64,000 bases of DNA, taken from NCBI RefSeq assembly GCF_009184865.1, contig NZ_CP045096.1:8742001-8806000 (forward strand), in the 5' to 3' direction. Below, piece by piece: positions 20,629 to 29,596 of the stretch. This stretch comes from Streptomyces phaeolivaceus. GTDB taxonomy: Bacteria > Actinomycetota > Actinomycetes > Streptomycetales > Streptomycetaceae. Position 1 is the stretch's first letter. Each line of letters opens with the position of its first letter. The notes under the pieces are model-generated. The model saw nothing but the letters and a program-made list of their open reading frames with translations, was not told where the DNA came from and did not search any database. A program made the position numbers and the translations under genes.

Positions 20629-21558
20629 ATGAGACGGGCGCTCAAGTCTCTGTGTGTGGTCATGGCGGCCACCGCGGCCGTCACGACCGGTTGCGCCGGC
20701 GGGGACAGCGGCGACGGGGGCCGGGAGCGGGCGGACCGGAAGCCGCGTCCCGAGGCGCTCACCTGGCAGCAGGAACTGCGCAACAGCGACGCCCAGCAGC
20801 ACCTGACCGCCGAGTGCATGCGACGCCAGGGCTTCATCTACTGGGAGGACCGCACGCTGACCCTCCAGGAGAGCCGTCCGGTGCGGTACGTCCAGGACGA
20901 CGTGGCGTGGGCCCGTGCCCACGGCTACGGCGGACGGATCGACGCCAAGAGCCAGCGGGCCCGCGAGGACAACCCGCTCGGCGCCTACCGCCAGCGCCTC
21001 TCCGCGTCCCGGCGCGCCGCCTTCGACACCGCGCTCGACGGCGGCGGCGACGCCCGCACGCTCACGGCACCGCTCCCGGGCGGCGGGGAGATCCGCAAAC
21101 GCAGCGGCGGCTGCATGGAGGAGGCCGAACGCGAGCTGTACGGCGACCCGGCCGAATGGTTCCGCACCGGCAAGATCGCCACGGGCCTCAACGCCCTCTA
21201 CGGCGGTGACCTGATGAAGGACCCCCAGCTCACCGACCGGCTCCGGGCGTGGGCCCGCTGCATGAAGAAGGCGGGGCAGCCCTACGACGACCCCCAGGCG
21301 GCCCGCGACGCCGTCCGCGTCGACACCAGCCGGCTGGGCACCGCCCGCGCCGACGAGGCGTTCGCCGCCGAGCGGAGGACCGCCGTCGCGGACGCGACCT
21401 GCGCCCGCGAGACCTCCCTCAAGGCCGTGGCCTCGGCCCGGGAGACGTACTACCAGGACCGCCTGCGCGACCGGTTCGGCGAGGACGTCGACACCTACCG
21501 CGGCCTCGGCCGGCAGGCCTACGACCGGGCGGTGCGCATCGTCCCGGAGCGCGACTGA
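20629..21558 (+). CDS. Putative secreted lipoprotein, unknown function
   Basis: 309 aa from the ATG at 20629, behind AGGGGGGTGGAG; a GTG at 20620 is also possible. Upstream in-frame sequence is non-coding in composition and was excluded. The N-terminus is a lipoprotein signal: M-R-R-A-L-K, a hydrophobic stretch, then T-T-G-C-A-G-G with the lipobox Cys at about residue 21. The mature protein is charged and mostly helical, with several Cys residues (E-C-M-R-R-Q-G-F, G-G-C-M, A-R-C-M-K, D-A-T-C-A) in a pattern common in streptomycete hypothetical lipoproteins. Function unknown. It may be cotranscribed with the following I36-type gene. Confidence 0.75.
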   Translation: MRRALKSLCVVMAATAAVTTGCAGGDSGDGGRERADRKPRPEALTWQQELRNSDAQQHLTAECMRRQGFIYWEDRTLTLQESRPVRYVQDDVAWARAHGYGGRIDAKSQRAREDNPLGAYRQRLSASRRAAFDTALDGGGDARTLTAPLPGGGEIRKRSGGCMEEAERELYGDPAEWFRTGKIATGLNALYGGDLMKDPQLTDRLRAWARCMKKAGQPYDDPQAARDAVRVDTSRLGTARADEAFAAERRTAVADATCARETSLKAVASARETYYQDRLRDRFGEDVDTYRGLGRQAYDRAVRIVPERD

Positions 21559-21608
21559 CCACCGCGCGCCTCCGGCGCACACCGTCCACGGGGGGCCTTC
21601 GGGCGCAC

Positions 21609-21656
21609 ACCGACCAACCGCAGTACCGACCAACCGCAGTACCGACCAACCGCAGT
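21609..21656 (+). repeat. Three perfect 16-bp tandem repeats
   Basis: The unit ACCGACCAACCGCAGT occurs at 21609-21624, 21625-21640 and 21641-21656, with a degenerate fourth copy after it. The array lies in the 147-base gap before the I36-type gene. It could be a slipped-strand VNTR or a set of regulator half-sites. Confidence 0.9.
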
Positions 21657-21705
21657 ACCGACCTGTCGCAGCACCAAGAAAACAAAGAAAACGAGGGGAA
21701 ACACC

Positions 21706-22149
21706 ATGCGCAAGTTCACCGCCACGGCAGCGCTTCTCGGGCTCGCCGCCCTGGGCGTTCTCGTACCCGCCGCCACCTCGCAGGCCGCCGTCGCCGGTCC
21801 CGGCTGCGACAGCAAGTGGGGCCCGCGCAACGGCAACATGTACGCCTGGCAGGACCTGGACTGCTCCGGCACACAGCTGATCGTCGCCGCGGGCAACAGC
21901 GCCAACTGGGGCGCCGGCTCCAACGACAAGGCCACGTCCGTCATGAACCGCGGCTTCACCGGCGGCCTCGACCACGTCGCGTTCTACGAGCACGACAACT
22001 TCGGGGGCGGCCACGCCTGTCTCGCCCCGGGCGAGCTGTACGCCGACAACCTGACCGACAACCGCCTCACCAGCGGCGTGGGAGCCAACGACAGCATCAC
22101 CTCGCACCGCTGGGTGGCCAGGAGCGCCTGCGGCGCCTTCCTGACCTGA
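21706..22149 (+). CDS. Peptidase inhibitor family I36 / beta-gamma-crystallin-like secreted protein
   Basis: 147 aa. Sec signal at residues 1-28 (M-R-K-F, Ala/Leu core, cleavage near S-Q-A-A-V-A). The mature protein is about 120 residues with crystallin-like strands: M-Y-A-W-Q-D-L-D-C-S-G, W-G-A-G-S-N-D-K-A-T-S-V, F-Y-E-H-D-N-F-G-G-G-H and N-D-S-I-T-S-H. Those motifs are typical of Streptomyces I36 (SMI-type) metalloprotease inhibitors. The inhibitor function is a family inference. GGGGAA lies upstream, and a 16-bp hairpin follows the stop. Confidence 0.8.
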   Translation: MRKFTATAALLGLAALGVLVPAATSQAAVAGPGCDSKWGPRNGNMYAWQDLDCSGTQLIVAAGNSANWGAGSNDKATSVMNRGFTGGLDHVAFYEHDNFGGGHACLAPGELYADNLTDNRLTSGVGANDSITSHRWVARSACGAFLT

Positions 22150-22160
22150 TCCCCCCACCG

Positions 22161-22201
22161 GCACGGGCGGCCCGGGACCGACCACCCCGGGCCGCCCGTG
22201 C
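22161..22201 (+). terminator. Terminator after the I36-type gene
   Basis: 16-bp perfect inverted repeat (arms 22161-22176 and 22186-22201) with a 9-base loop, starting 12 bases after the stop codon. Confidence 0.85.
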
Positions 22202-22219
22202 CCGACCGGGAGCCTCGTA

Positions 22220-22256
22220 CGAACGTCCGGAACCGCACCAGGGTTCCGGACGTTCG
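22220..22256. promoter_or_regulatory. Second hairpin/operator-like inverted repeat
   Basis: 15-bp perfect inverted repeat CGAACGTCCGGAACC-N7-GGTTCCGGACGTTCG followed by GGTTTT. It may be a second terminator or, being upstream of the STAND gene, an operator. Confidence 0.5.
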
Positions 22257-22413
22257 GGTTTTCGCCACTCCGGGTGAAAGTCATGGCTGCCCCGACCACC
22301 CCGACAGTAGCCTGGGCATCTGCCGTAGCACGGCCAGTACTGCCTTGGGGGACACCTTGGGGGACCCGCGGCCCGGAGACGATCCGGACCCTCGCGAAGA
22401 CCGGGAGCGGACC

Positions 22414-25400
22414 GTGCCGACCACGCGATCCCTCCCCGCACAACAGTCCTTCCCCGCCCAGCTGAGACGACTGCGGCGGGAGCGCGGACTGTCGCTCACC
22501 GACCTGGCACGCCAGACCCACTACAGCAAGGGCTATCTCAGCAAGATCGAGACCGGTACGAAACGCGCCACCGTCGACGTCGCCCGCCTCTGCGACCAAG
22601 TCCTGCGCGCGGACGGCGAATTGCTGCGGCTGGTGCGGCAGGCGCCAGCCGGTGAGGGGGACGGGGACCGTCTGCCCGAGAACGACTCCGTGCCCCGGCA
22701 GCCGGGCGGGACATGCCCCTACCGCGGGCTGTCGGCGTTCACCCCACAGGACGCGGAATGGTTCTTCGGCCGGGACCGCGCGACGGCCGCGCTGGTGGAA
22801 CGGATCTTCGAACGGATCGGCGGCGGACCGCTGATGCTGGTCGCCCCCTCGGGCGCCGGCAAGTCGTCCCTGCTCAACGCCGGCCTCGTCCCGGCCCTGC
22901 GGCGCGGCGACCTCCCGATGCCGGGCGCCGACCGCTGGCCGGTGGTGCTGCTCACCCCCACCTCACGCCCCCTGGACGAGCTGCTGGAGCGCACCGCCAA
23001 GGCCCTCGGCGGGGATCTCGGCCTCACCCCCGAGGAGGTGCGGGAGAACCCGGCGGCCCTGCTCGACGCCGTCCAGGTCGCGACCGCACCGGCGGCGGCC
23101 CCGCCCCCGCCGGCCGCGCGCGCGATGTCGGGCGACGGCCCGCCGACCGTCCCCCCGCCGGCCGCCCCGGGGGACCGCGAACCCCCGCCCCCTCGGCCCG
23201 TCCTGATCGTGGACCAGTTCGAGGAGCTGTTCACCCTCTGCTCCGACGACGAGGAGCGGCGCGCCTTCGTCCGGGTGCTCCGCGCCCTGTCCACCGCCGG
23301 GACGGAACCGGACACCCGCCCCCCTGCCGTCGTGGTCCTCGGCGTACGCGCCGACTTCACCGGCAGCTGTCTGGGCCTGCCCGAACTGACCCCGGTCCTC
23401 ACCGACGGCCTGTTCGTCCTGGCCCCGATGTCCGTGACGGAACTGCGGGAGTCGATCACCCGTCCCGCCGCACTCGCCGGCGTCACCCTCGAACCCGGCC
23501 TCCTCCCCCTCCTCCTGCGCGACGCCGGACTGCGCGACGAACCGGGCAGTACGTCCCCCGACACCGCGCGGACCAGCGGGATCGGCGCCCACGAGACACC
23601 GTCCGGCGCCCTCCCCCTGGTCTCCCACGCACTGCTCGCCACCTGGCAGCGCCGCACGGACTCCGCGCTCCTGACCGTCGACGGGTACGAACGGGCCGGC
23701 GGCATACAGGGCGCCATCGCCCGCACCGCCGAGACCGTGTTCGCCGGGCTGTACCAGGCCGAGCAGCGGACGATCCGCCGCATCCTGTCCCGGCTGGTGC
23801 TGGTCGCCGACGGCGCCGGCGCGACCCGCCGCCGGATGAGCCGGACCGCCCTGATGGAACAGCTCGGCGACGCCGACGGCACGGCCGCCGCCCTCGACGC
23901 CTTCGTACGGGCCCGGCTCATCACCCTGGACAGCGACACCGTCCAGATCACCCACGAGGCGCTGCTGCACGCCTGGCCCCGGCTGCGCGACTGGATCCAC
24001 GCCGACCTCGCCGGACTCCTCCTCCACCAGCAACTCGCCCACGCGGCGGCCGAATGGGGACGCGAGGACCACGACCCGTCCGCCCTCTACCGGGGCACCC
24101 GGCTGGACACCGTACGGTCCTGGGCCGACGAGTCGGACGGCTGGAGCCGCCTCGGGCCCGGCGAGGAGGCCTTCCTGAGGGCGAGTCAGGCCGAGGAGGA
24201 CAGCCGCCGCAGACAGGCCGGACGCCAGGTCCGGCTGCGGCAGTCCCTGCTCGCCACGCTCGTCGTCCTGCTCGGCCTCGCCGTCACCGCCGGCGGCCTC
24301 GCCTACCAGCAGCGGGAGGGCGCACTCGAACAGGAGCGCGCCGCCCGCTCGCAGGCTCTCGCCGTGCGCTCCGCCTCCCTCGCCGGGGGACAGCCGGAGG
24401 CGTCGATGCTGCTCGCGGGGGAGGCCTACCGCGCCGACACCACCGCCGAGGCACGTGGCGCCCTGCTCTCCACCCAGTCCCAGCCGTTCTCCGCCCGCCT
24501 CGACGGCTACCGGGGACCGGTCAACGCGGTCGCCTTCGCCCCGGACGACCGGACGCTCGCCACGGCCAGCTCCGACGGCACCGTGACCCTGCGCGCCACG
24601 GGCGGCGACCACCGGACGCTCGCCACCTTCAGCGTCCCCGGCCGCGTCCGCTCGGTCGCCTTCAGCCCCGACGGCCTCACCCTCGCGGCCACCTCGACGG
24701 ACGGACCCGTCACCCTCTGGGACATCGCCGACCGCCGCCGCACGGCCCTCCTCTCCGCCGACACCCAGGGCGCCCGCGCGGTGGCCTTCGACCCGCGCGG
24801 CGGGGCCCTCGCCGTCGCCACCCCCGACGGCACGGTCCAGCTCTGGAACACCGGGCGCACACCCCGGCGCACCGCCTCCCTCACCGGCCACGACGGCACG
24901 CTCCACGCGCTGGCGTACGCCCCTGACGGCCGGACGCTCGTCTCCGCCGGCGCCGACCGGACCGTACGCCTGTGGGACACCGACCGCGCCCGGCGGATCA
25001 CCGTCCTCAAGGGCCACACCGACGAGGTGCTGGGCGTCGCGTTCTCCCCGGACGGACGGCAGGTCGTCTCCGGCGGCGTCGACCGGACCGTCCGGCTGTG
25101 GGACGTGCGCGAACGCCGGACGGCCGCGACGTTCACCGGCAGCAGCGACGACATCAACGCCGTCGCCTACACCCCCGACGGCGCGACCGTGATAGGGGCG
25201 GTCGGCGACGGCACGACCCGGCTGTGGGACGTGCGCGGCGGCCGGCAGACCGCCGTTCTCGCCGGACACACCGACTACGTCATGGGCGTCGCCGTCACCT
25301 CCGACGGCGCCCTGCTGGCCACGGCCGGCTTCGACCAGTCCGTCGTCCTCTGGGAGCTGGGCGGACCGGTGTTGACGGCACGTCCGTTCACGGAGGTGTG

Positions 25401-26358
25401 GCAGGCGGTGTACAGCCCCGACGGGTCACTGCTGGCCACGGCCGACACCGACCACACCGTGCGGCTCTGGGACGCCCGCGCGCACCGGCTCCTCGAACGG
25501 CTCGTCGGCCACACCGAGACCGTCTTCTCGGTGGCCTTCGCGCCCGACGGGAAGACCCTCGCCTCGGCGGGTTCCGACGGCACGATCCGCCTCTGGGACG
25601 TGGCCGCGCGCAAGCCACTGGACACGCTCACCGGCCACACCGGGGAGGTCTTCTCGGTGGCCTTCGCGCCCGACGGGAAGACCCTCGCCTCGGCCGGCGC
25701 CGACCGCACGGTCCGCCTCTGGGACCTCGCCTCACGGCACGGCGTCGCCACCTTCGAGGGCCACGAGGACTACGCCAACGCCGTCGCGTTCAGCCCCGAC
25801 GGCCGCACCCTGGCGAGCGCCGGCGACGACCTGACCGTACGGCTCTGGGACGTCCGCTCGCACCGGGCCCTCGCCGCACTGACCGGCCACACCGGCGCGG
25901 TACGGGGAGTCACCTTCTCACCGGACGGCCGCACCCTCGCCAGCAGCGGCAACGACGGCACCGTCCGCCTGTGGGACGTCCGCGGGCGCCGCTTCGAGAC
26001 CGCCCTCACCGGCCACACCGGCTCCGCGCGCGGCATCGCCTACTCCCCGGACGGCCGGATGCTCGCCAGCAGCGGCAACGACCGTACGGTCCGCCTCTGG
26101 GACGTCACCGCCCGGCGCCCGTGGGCGACCCTGACCGGTCACACCAACGCCGTGTGGGGCGTGGACTTCGCCCCCGACGGCCGGACGGTCGCCAGCAGCA
26201 GCACCGACGGCACGGTACGGCTGTGGGACCTCGACCCCGGCGCCAGACTGGCGGAGATCTGCCGGCTGAGCGCCGGGATAGGCCCCGACGAGCGGGACGT
26301 CCTGCTCCCGGGGGTCCCCGTGTCGTCGGACGCGGAACAGGCCTGCGCCCGTAGCTGA
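22414..26358 (+). CDS. HTH-nSTAND NTPase with transmembrane helix and 14 WD40 repeats
   Basis: 1314 aa from the GTG at 22414 (GGGAG upstream); the frame is open further left through a hairpin, so that part is excluded. Domains: XRE-type HTH (about 13-68); nSTAND P-loop ATPase with F-F-G-R-D, Walker A P-S-G-A-G-K-S-S (~143-151) and Walker B L-I-V-D-Q-F-E-E-L (~263). A winged-helix-like region follows, then one hydrophobic segment at ~610-632 ([17 protein letters not shown]), then 14 WD40 repeats (~700-1290), enough for two seven-bladed propellers. STAND proteins are signal-switched ATPases; ligand and output are unknown. Blades 9 and 10 share 47 identical bases. Confidence 0.87.
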   Translation: MPTTRSLPAQQSFPAQLRRLRRERGLSLTDLARQTHYSKGYLSKIETGTKRATVDVARLCDQVLRADGELLRLVRQAPAGEGDGDRLPENDSVPRQPGGTCPYRGLSAFTPQDAEWFFGRDRATAALVERIFERIGGGPLMLVAPSGAGKSSLLNAGLVPALRRGDLPMPGADRWPVVLLTPTSRPLDELLERTAKALGGDLGLTPEEVRENPAALLDAVQVATAPAAAPPPPAARAMSGDGPPTVPPPAAPGDREPPPPRPVLIVDQFEELFTLCSDDEERRAFVRVLRALSTAGTEPDTRPPAVVVLGVRADFTGSCLGLPELTPVLTDGLFVLAPMSVTELRESITRPAALAGVTLEPGLLPLLLRDAGLRDEPGSTSPDTARTSGIGAHETPSGALPLVSHALLATWQRRTDSALLTVDGYERAGGIQGAIARTAETVFAGLYQAEQRTIRRILSRLVLVADGAGATRRRMSRTALMEQLGDADGTAAALDAFVRARLITLDSDTVQITHEALLHAWPRLRDWIHADLAGLLLHQQLAHAAAEWGREDHDPSALYRGTRLDTVRSWADESDGWSRLGPGEEAFLRASQAEEDSRRRQAGRQVRLRQSLLATLVVLLGLAVTAGGLAYQQREGALEQERAARSQALAVRSASLAGGQPEASMLLAGEAYRADTTAEARGALLSTQSQPFSARLDGYRGPVNAVAFAPDDRTLATASSDGTVTLRATGGDHRTLATFSVPGRVRSVAFSPDGLTLAATSTDGPVTLWDIADRRRTALLSADTQGARAVAFDPRGGALAVATPDGTVQLWNTGRTPRRTASLTGHDGTLHALAYAPDGRTLVSAGADRTVRLWDTDRARRITVLKGHTDEVLGVAFSPDGRQVVSGGVDRTVRLWDVRERRTAATFTGSSDDINAVAYTPDGATVIGAVGDGTTRLWDVRGGRQTAVLAGHTDYVMGVAVTSDGALLATAGFDQSVVLWELGGPVLTARPFTEVWQAVYSPDGSLLATADTDHTVRLWDARAHRLLERLVGHTETVFSVAFAPDGKTLASAGSDGTIRLWDVAARKPLDTLTGHTGEVFSVAFAPDGKTLASAGADRTVRLWDLASRHGVATFEGHEDYANAVAFSPDGRTLASAGDDLTVRLWDVRSHRALAALTGHTGAVRGVTFSPDGRTLASSGNDGTVRLWDVRGRRFETALTGHTGSARGIAYSPDGRMLASSGNDRTVRLWDVTARRPWATLTGHTNAVWGVDFAPDGRTVASSSTDGTVRLWDLDPGARLAEICRLSAGIGPDERDVLLPGVPVSSDAEQACARS

Positions 26359-26503
26359 CTTCCCTGTTCGGAGGGGGTTTCCCAGGTGTTTCCCGGTTGC
26401 CCGTTCGGGTGGGGCGACACCCGGATCTCGACGCACGGGGAGCCTCACCAGCAGGCTGCCGTACGACCACAGCATCACCGAGACAGGAAACGGGGGTCCC
26501 GGC

Positions 26504-27409
26504 ATGGTGAGCCGGACCGCACGCACGCGCACACTCATCCGCACACTCATCCGCGCACTGATCACACTGCTGGCCGTCCTCCTCTGGGCGCCGGTGTCCC
26601 TGGGGGCGACCGCGCACGCGGCACCGGCCGCTCCCGCCGCCGACTGCCGCGCCCTGGCGCCCGGCGCGTCCGCCGCCGCCGAGCGGGCCATCGCCGCCGC
26701 CTGCGCCGAGGTCGCGGCCGGCACCTGGTACACCTGGGGCGGCGGCCACGGCGCCCAGCCCGGCGCCACGTACGGGCAGGTCGACCCCACCGACCCGGCC
26801 AGTGAACACGACCCCGAGCGGCGCGGCTTCGACTGCTCAGGCCTGGTCCGGTACGCCTACGCGCAGGCCGCCGGCTCGGACATCCTCAACGGCGTCGCCA
26901 GCCAGCAGTACTACACGCACCGCGCCGCCGCCCGCTTCACCGCCGCCCAGGGCCTCGCCCCGCTCCTCCCCGGCGACCTCCTCGCCTACGGCACCTCCAA
27001 GGACCTGCACCACATCGCCATGTACCTCGGCGCGGGCAAGATGGTCGAGGCCAGGCAGTCCGGCACCAAGCTGATGGTGAGCGACGTCCGCCTGGGCAGC
27101 GGCTACTTCGGCGCGGTCCGCGTCAACACCGGCCAGGTCACCGGCCACATCCACCAGACCTGGGGCACCGGCGTCTGGACCAAGGCCGAGCCCCGCCTCG
27201 CGTCCGACCGCGTCTACGCCTTCCCCTACTCCACCACCATCCGCGTCCACTGCCAGAAACACGCGGAACGGGTCTCCGCCGAGGGCTACGAGAACGACGT
27301 CTGGTCCTACCTCCCCGACTACAAGGCCTGGGTCACCAACATCTACATCAAGGGCCCGGCATGGCTGGAGGGGGTGCCCGACTGCGGGGACAAACCTCCT
27401 GCGGCTTGA
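26504..27409 (+). CDS. Secreted NlpC/P60 (C40) family cell-wall hydrolase
   Basis: 301 aa. N-terminal signal with an unusual imperfect Arg/Thr/Leu/Ile repeat (T-L-I-R-T-L-I-R-A-L-I), then a hydrophobic core ending A-H-A-A-P-A. The papain-like NlpC/P60 domain (about 60-195) has the Cys nucleophile in F-D-C-S-G-L-V and the His in H-H-I-A-M-Y-L-G. The C-terminal ~100 residues are an SH3-like module (W-T-K-A-E-P-R-L-A-S, W-S-Y-L-P-D-Y-K-A-W-V). Predicted endopeptidase cutting peptidoglycan stems. Monocistronic, with a terminator 38 bases after its stop. Confidence 0.83.
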   Translation: MVSRTARTRTLIRTLIRALITLLAVLLWAPVSLGATAHAAPAAPAADCRALAPGASAAAERAIAAACAEVAAGTWYTWGGGHGAQPGATYGQVDPTDPASEHDPERRGFDCSGLVRYAYAQAAGSDILNGVASQQYYTHRAAARFTAAQGLAPLLPGDLLAYGTSKDLHHIAMYLGAGKMVEARQSGTKLMVSDVRLGSGYFGAVRVNTGQVTGHIHQTWGTGVWTKAEPRLASDRVYAFPYSTTIRVHCQKHAERVSAEGYENDVWSYLPDYKAWVTNIYIKGPAWLEGVPDCGDKPPAA

Positions 27410-27446
27410 CCGTTCCCGAGCCATGACGTCATCCGCACCATGAACG

Positions 27447-27493
27447 CCGCTCGCGCCGGTGACCGCCAGGGGGACGGTCGCCGGCGCGAGCGG
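27447..27493. terminator. Bidirectional terminator hairpin
   Basis: 19-bp inverted repeat with one G-U pair (arms 27447-27465 and 27475-27493, 9-base loop) between the convergent NlpC/P60 and inositol-dehydrogenase-like genes. Confidence 0.85.
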
Positions 27494-27525
27494 TTCGGTT
27501 CGTGTGTCGGCTGCCGCCGGAGAAG

Positions 27526-28536
27526 CTAGGAAACCGTCTTGCGTACCTCGTCCAGCGACACCGGTCGGTGTTCCGCCACCGACAGGGTCGCGGCCTCGGC
27601 GATCCAGCTGGCCTCGATGGCGTCGGCGACCGTGCAGGGGGAGGTGCGGGTGCCGGCGACGACCTCGGTGAAGGCGGTGAGTTCGGCGCGGTAGGCGGGG
27701 GCGAAGCGGTCCATGAAGAAGTTGTGCGGGACGCCCGCGGGGAAGGTGACGCCCGGTTCGGCGGAGCGGAGGGGGAGTTGGGTGTCGAGGCCTGCCGCGA
27801 TGCTGTCCTTCATGCCGTGGAGTTCCAGGCGGACGTCGTAACCGCGTGCGTTGTGGCGGGAGTTGGAGATGACGCCGATCGTGCCGTCGTCGAAGGTGAG
27901 GAGCGCGGAGGCCGTGTCCACGTCACCCGCCTCCTTGATGTAGGCCGCACCCCGGTTGCCGCCGGTCGCGTAGACCTCCACGACCTCCCGGCCCGTCGCC
28001 CAGCGGACCACGTCGAAGTCGTGCACCGCGCAGTCCCGGAAGATGCCGCCGGAGGACGCCACGTACCCGGCTGGCGGGGGCGCCGGGTCCAGGGTGGTCG
28101 AGCGTACGGTGTGCAGATCGCCGAGTTCGCCGTTCAGGAACGCGTCCCTCGCCGCCACGCAGCCCGCGTCGAAGCGGCGGTTGAAGCCGATCTGGACCTG
28201 TACGTCGCCGTTCTCGACGGCGCGCAGCACGGCGAGGCTCTCCTCGATCGTCTTCGCCACCGGCTTCTCGCAGAACACCGGGATGCCCGCCTCGACCGCC
28301 GCCAGGATCAGCCCGGGGTGCGCGTCCGTCGCGGCGGTGACCACGACGCCGTCGATCCCGGAGGCGAACACGGCCTCGGGGGAGTCGGCCACGGTCGCGC
28401 CGAACTTCTCGGCGGCGGCCTGCGCCGCGGCGGCCAGCGGGTCGGAGACCACCAGCTGCTCGACGACGTCGAGCCCGGCCAGGGTCCCGGCATGGAAGGC
28501 GCCGATACGGCCCAGCCCCAGGATGCCAATACGCAT
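27526..28536 (-). CDS. iolG: Inositol 2-dehydrogenase-like oxidoreductase (Gfo/Idh/MocA family)
   Basis: 336 aa; AAGGGA precedes the ATG at 28536. The Rossmann motif G-L-G-R-I-G is at residues 6-11, then D-P near the second strand and the family hallmark C-E-K-P (~93-96). Q-I-G-F-N-R-R-F-D and D-C-A-V-H-D-F-D-V-V-R supply the catalytic Asp/His typical of IolG. It oxidises myo-inositol or a related sugar/cyclitol with NAD(P). It lies downstream of an SDR and is divergent from a LacI regulator, a usual arrangement for inositol or sugar-acid catabolism. Other iol genes are absent here, so the exact substrate is uncertain. Confidence 0.8.
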   Translation of the reverse strand: MRIGILGLGRIGAFHAGTLAGLDVVEQLVVSDPLAAAAQAAAEKFGATVADSPEAVFASGIDGVVVTAATDAHPGLILAAVEAGIPVFCEKPVAKTIEESLAVLRAVENGDVQVQIGFNRRFDAGCVAARDAFLNGELGDLHTVRSTTLDPAPPPAGYVASSGGIFRDCAVHDFDVVRWATGREVVEVYATGGNRGAAYIKEAGDVDTASALLTFDDGTIGVISNSRHNARGYDVRLELHGMKDSIAAGLDTQLPLRSAEPGVTFPAGVPHNFFMDRFAPAYRAELTAFTEVVAGTRTSPCTVADAIEASWIAEAATLSVAEHRPVSLDEVRKTVS

Positions 28537-28589
28537 GACGAGTGTCCCTTTCGGAAGTGCGGATGTCTCGGGTGGGAGGGGACGGAGGG

Positions 28590-28645
28590 AGGTCTACGGA
28601 AGGAGGTCTACGGAAGGAGGTCTACGGAAGGAGGTCTACGGAAGG
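28590..28645. repeat. Four 14-bp tandem repeats between SDR and iolG
   Basis: The unit AGGTCTACGGAAGG is repeated perfectly four times (28590-28603, 28604-28617, 28618-28631, 28632-28645), ending three bases before the SDR stop codon. Both flanking genes run leftwards, so the array is in their shared spacer. Confidence 0.92.
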
Positions 28646-28648
28646 AGG

Positions 28649-29410
28649 TCAGTCGGTGGTGCCCAGGACGTTCTGGTCCCAGTCGAGCACCGAACCGGTC
28701 ACCACGCCGCTGCGGTCGGACAGCAGGAAGACCACGAAGTCGGCGATCTCGTCGACCTGGCCGAGCTTGCCCATCGGCAGGGTCTCGGCGGCCCGTTCGC
28801 GCCAGTCGTCGCCCGCGCCGTGGAACTCGCGCTGGACGGCGTCCTCGCCCTCGGTCTCCGTCCAGCCGATGTTGAGGTCGTTGATCCGGACGCGGTCCCA
28901 GCGGTGGGCGTGGGCGGCGTTGCGGGTGAGGCCCGCGAGACCGGCCTTCGCGGCGGAGTAGGGGGCCAGATACGGCTGGCCGCCGTGCCCGCTGGTCGAA
29001 CCGATGTTGACGATCGTGCCCGGCGCCTCGCGGGCGATCAGATGCGCGACCACGGCCTGCATCGCGAAGAAGGGCGCGCGCAGGTTGATCGCGATGTGCG
29101 CGTCGAAGAGTGCGGGCGAGGTGTCGAGGAGCGAGCCCCGGGAGGTCAGGCCGGCGGCGTTGACGAGGCTGTCGACCCGGCCGTGGGCCGCGATCACCTC
29201 TTCCACCGCGCCGCGCACCCGTGCCGGGTCCGCCAGGTCGGCCCGTACGAAGGTCGCGCCCGTCTCGGCCGCGAGATTCTCGCCGACCTCGGCACGGCGC
29301 CCGGTGAACGCGACGGTCGCGCCCTCGCGCAGGGCCGCCCGGACGATGCCCGCGCCGACGCCCTGACTGCCGCCGTTGACGAGGACGACCCTGTCCTCCA
29401 GTAGTGCCAT
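28649..29410 (-). CDS. SDR family oxidoreductase
   Basis: 253 aa from the ATG at 29410; the frame continues antisense through the LacI gene, which is a shadow. Classical SDR motifs: V-V-L-V-N-G-G-S-Q-G-V-G (NAD(P) binding, ~8-19), N-A-A-G (~86) and the catalytic tetrad with I-G-S-T-S, Y-S-A-A-K and an Asn. The C-terminus G-S-V-L-D-W-D-Q matches sugar/polyol dehydrogenases. Likely cotranscribed with iolG and repressed by the divergent LacI protein. Substrate not determinable. Confidence 0.83.
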   Translation of the reverse strand: MALLEDRVVLVNGGSQGVGAGIVRAALREGATVAFTGRRAEVGENLAAETGATFVRADLADPARVRGAVEEVIAAHGRVDSLVNAAGLTSRGSLLDTSPALFDAHIAINLRAPFFAMQAVVAHLIAREAPGTIVNIGSTSGHGGQPYLAPYSAAKAGLAGLTRNAAHAHRWDRVRINDLNIGWTETEGEDAVQREFHGAGDDWRERAAETLPMGKLGQVDEIADFVVFLLSDRSGVVTGSVLDWDQNVLGTTD

Positions 29411-29596
29411 GTGGGGGTGTTTCCTTTCGGTCCGCTCGGCGGGTGCCGCGCGCGCCGCTTCCGGCCGGGACGACAGGCCTGGTCGCGGGAGCTTTCGCGG
29501 CGGCTTCGCCTCTGTCAGTCTTGGGGCGCGAGGGCCCTCGTACAACCCGCAGAGGACCATCAAAAACCCATCATCCGGCCCAGGGAGCACCCCCCC

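Noticed and set aside
28590..28645. Short direct repeats considered as a CRISPR array
   Set aside because: Units are 14 bp, contiguous without spacers, and no cas genes are present.
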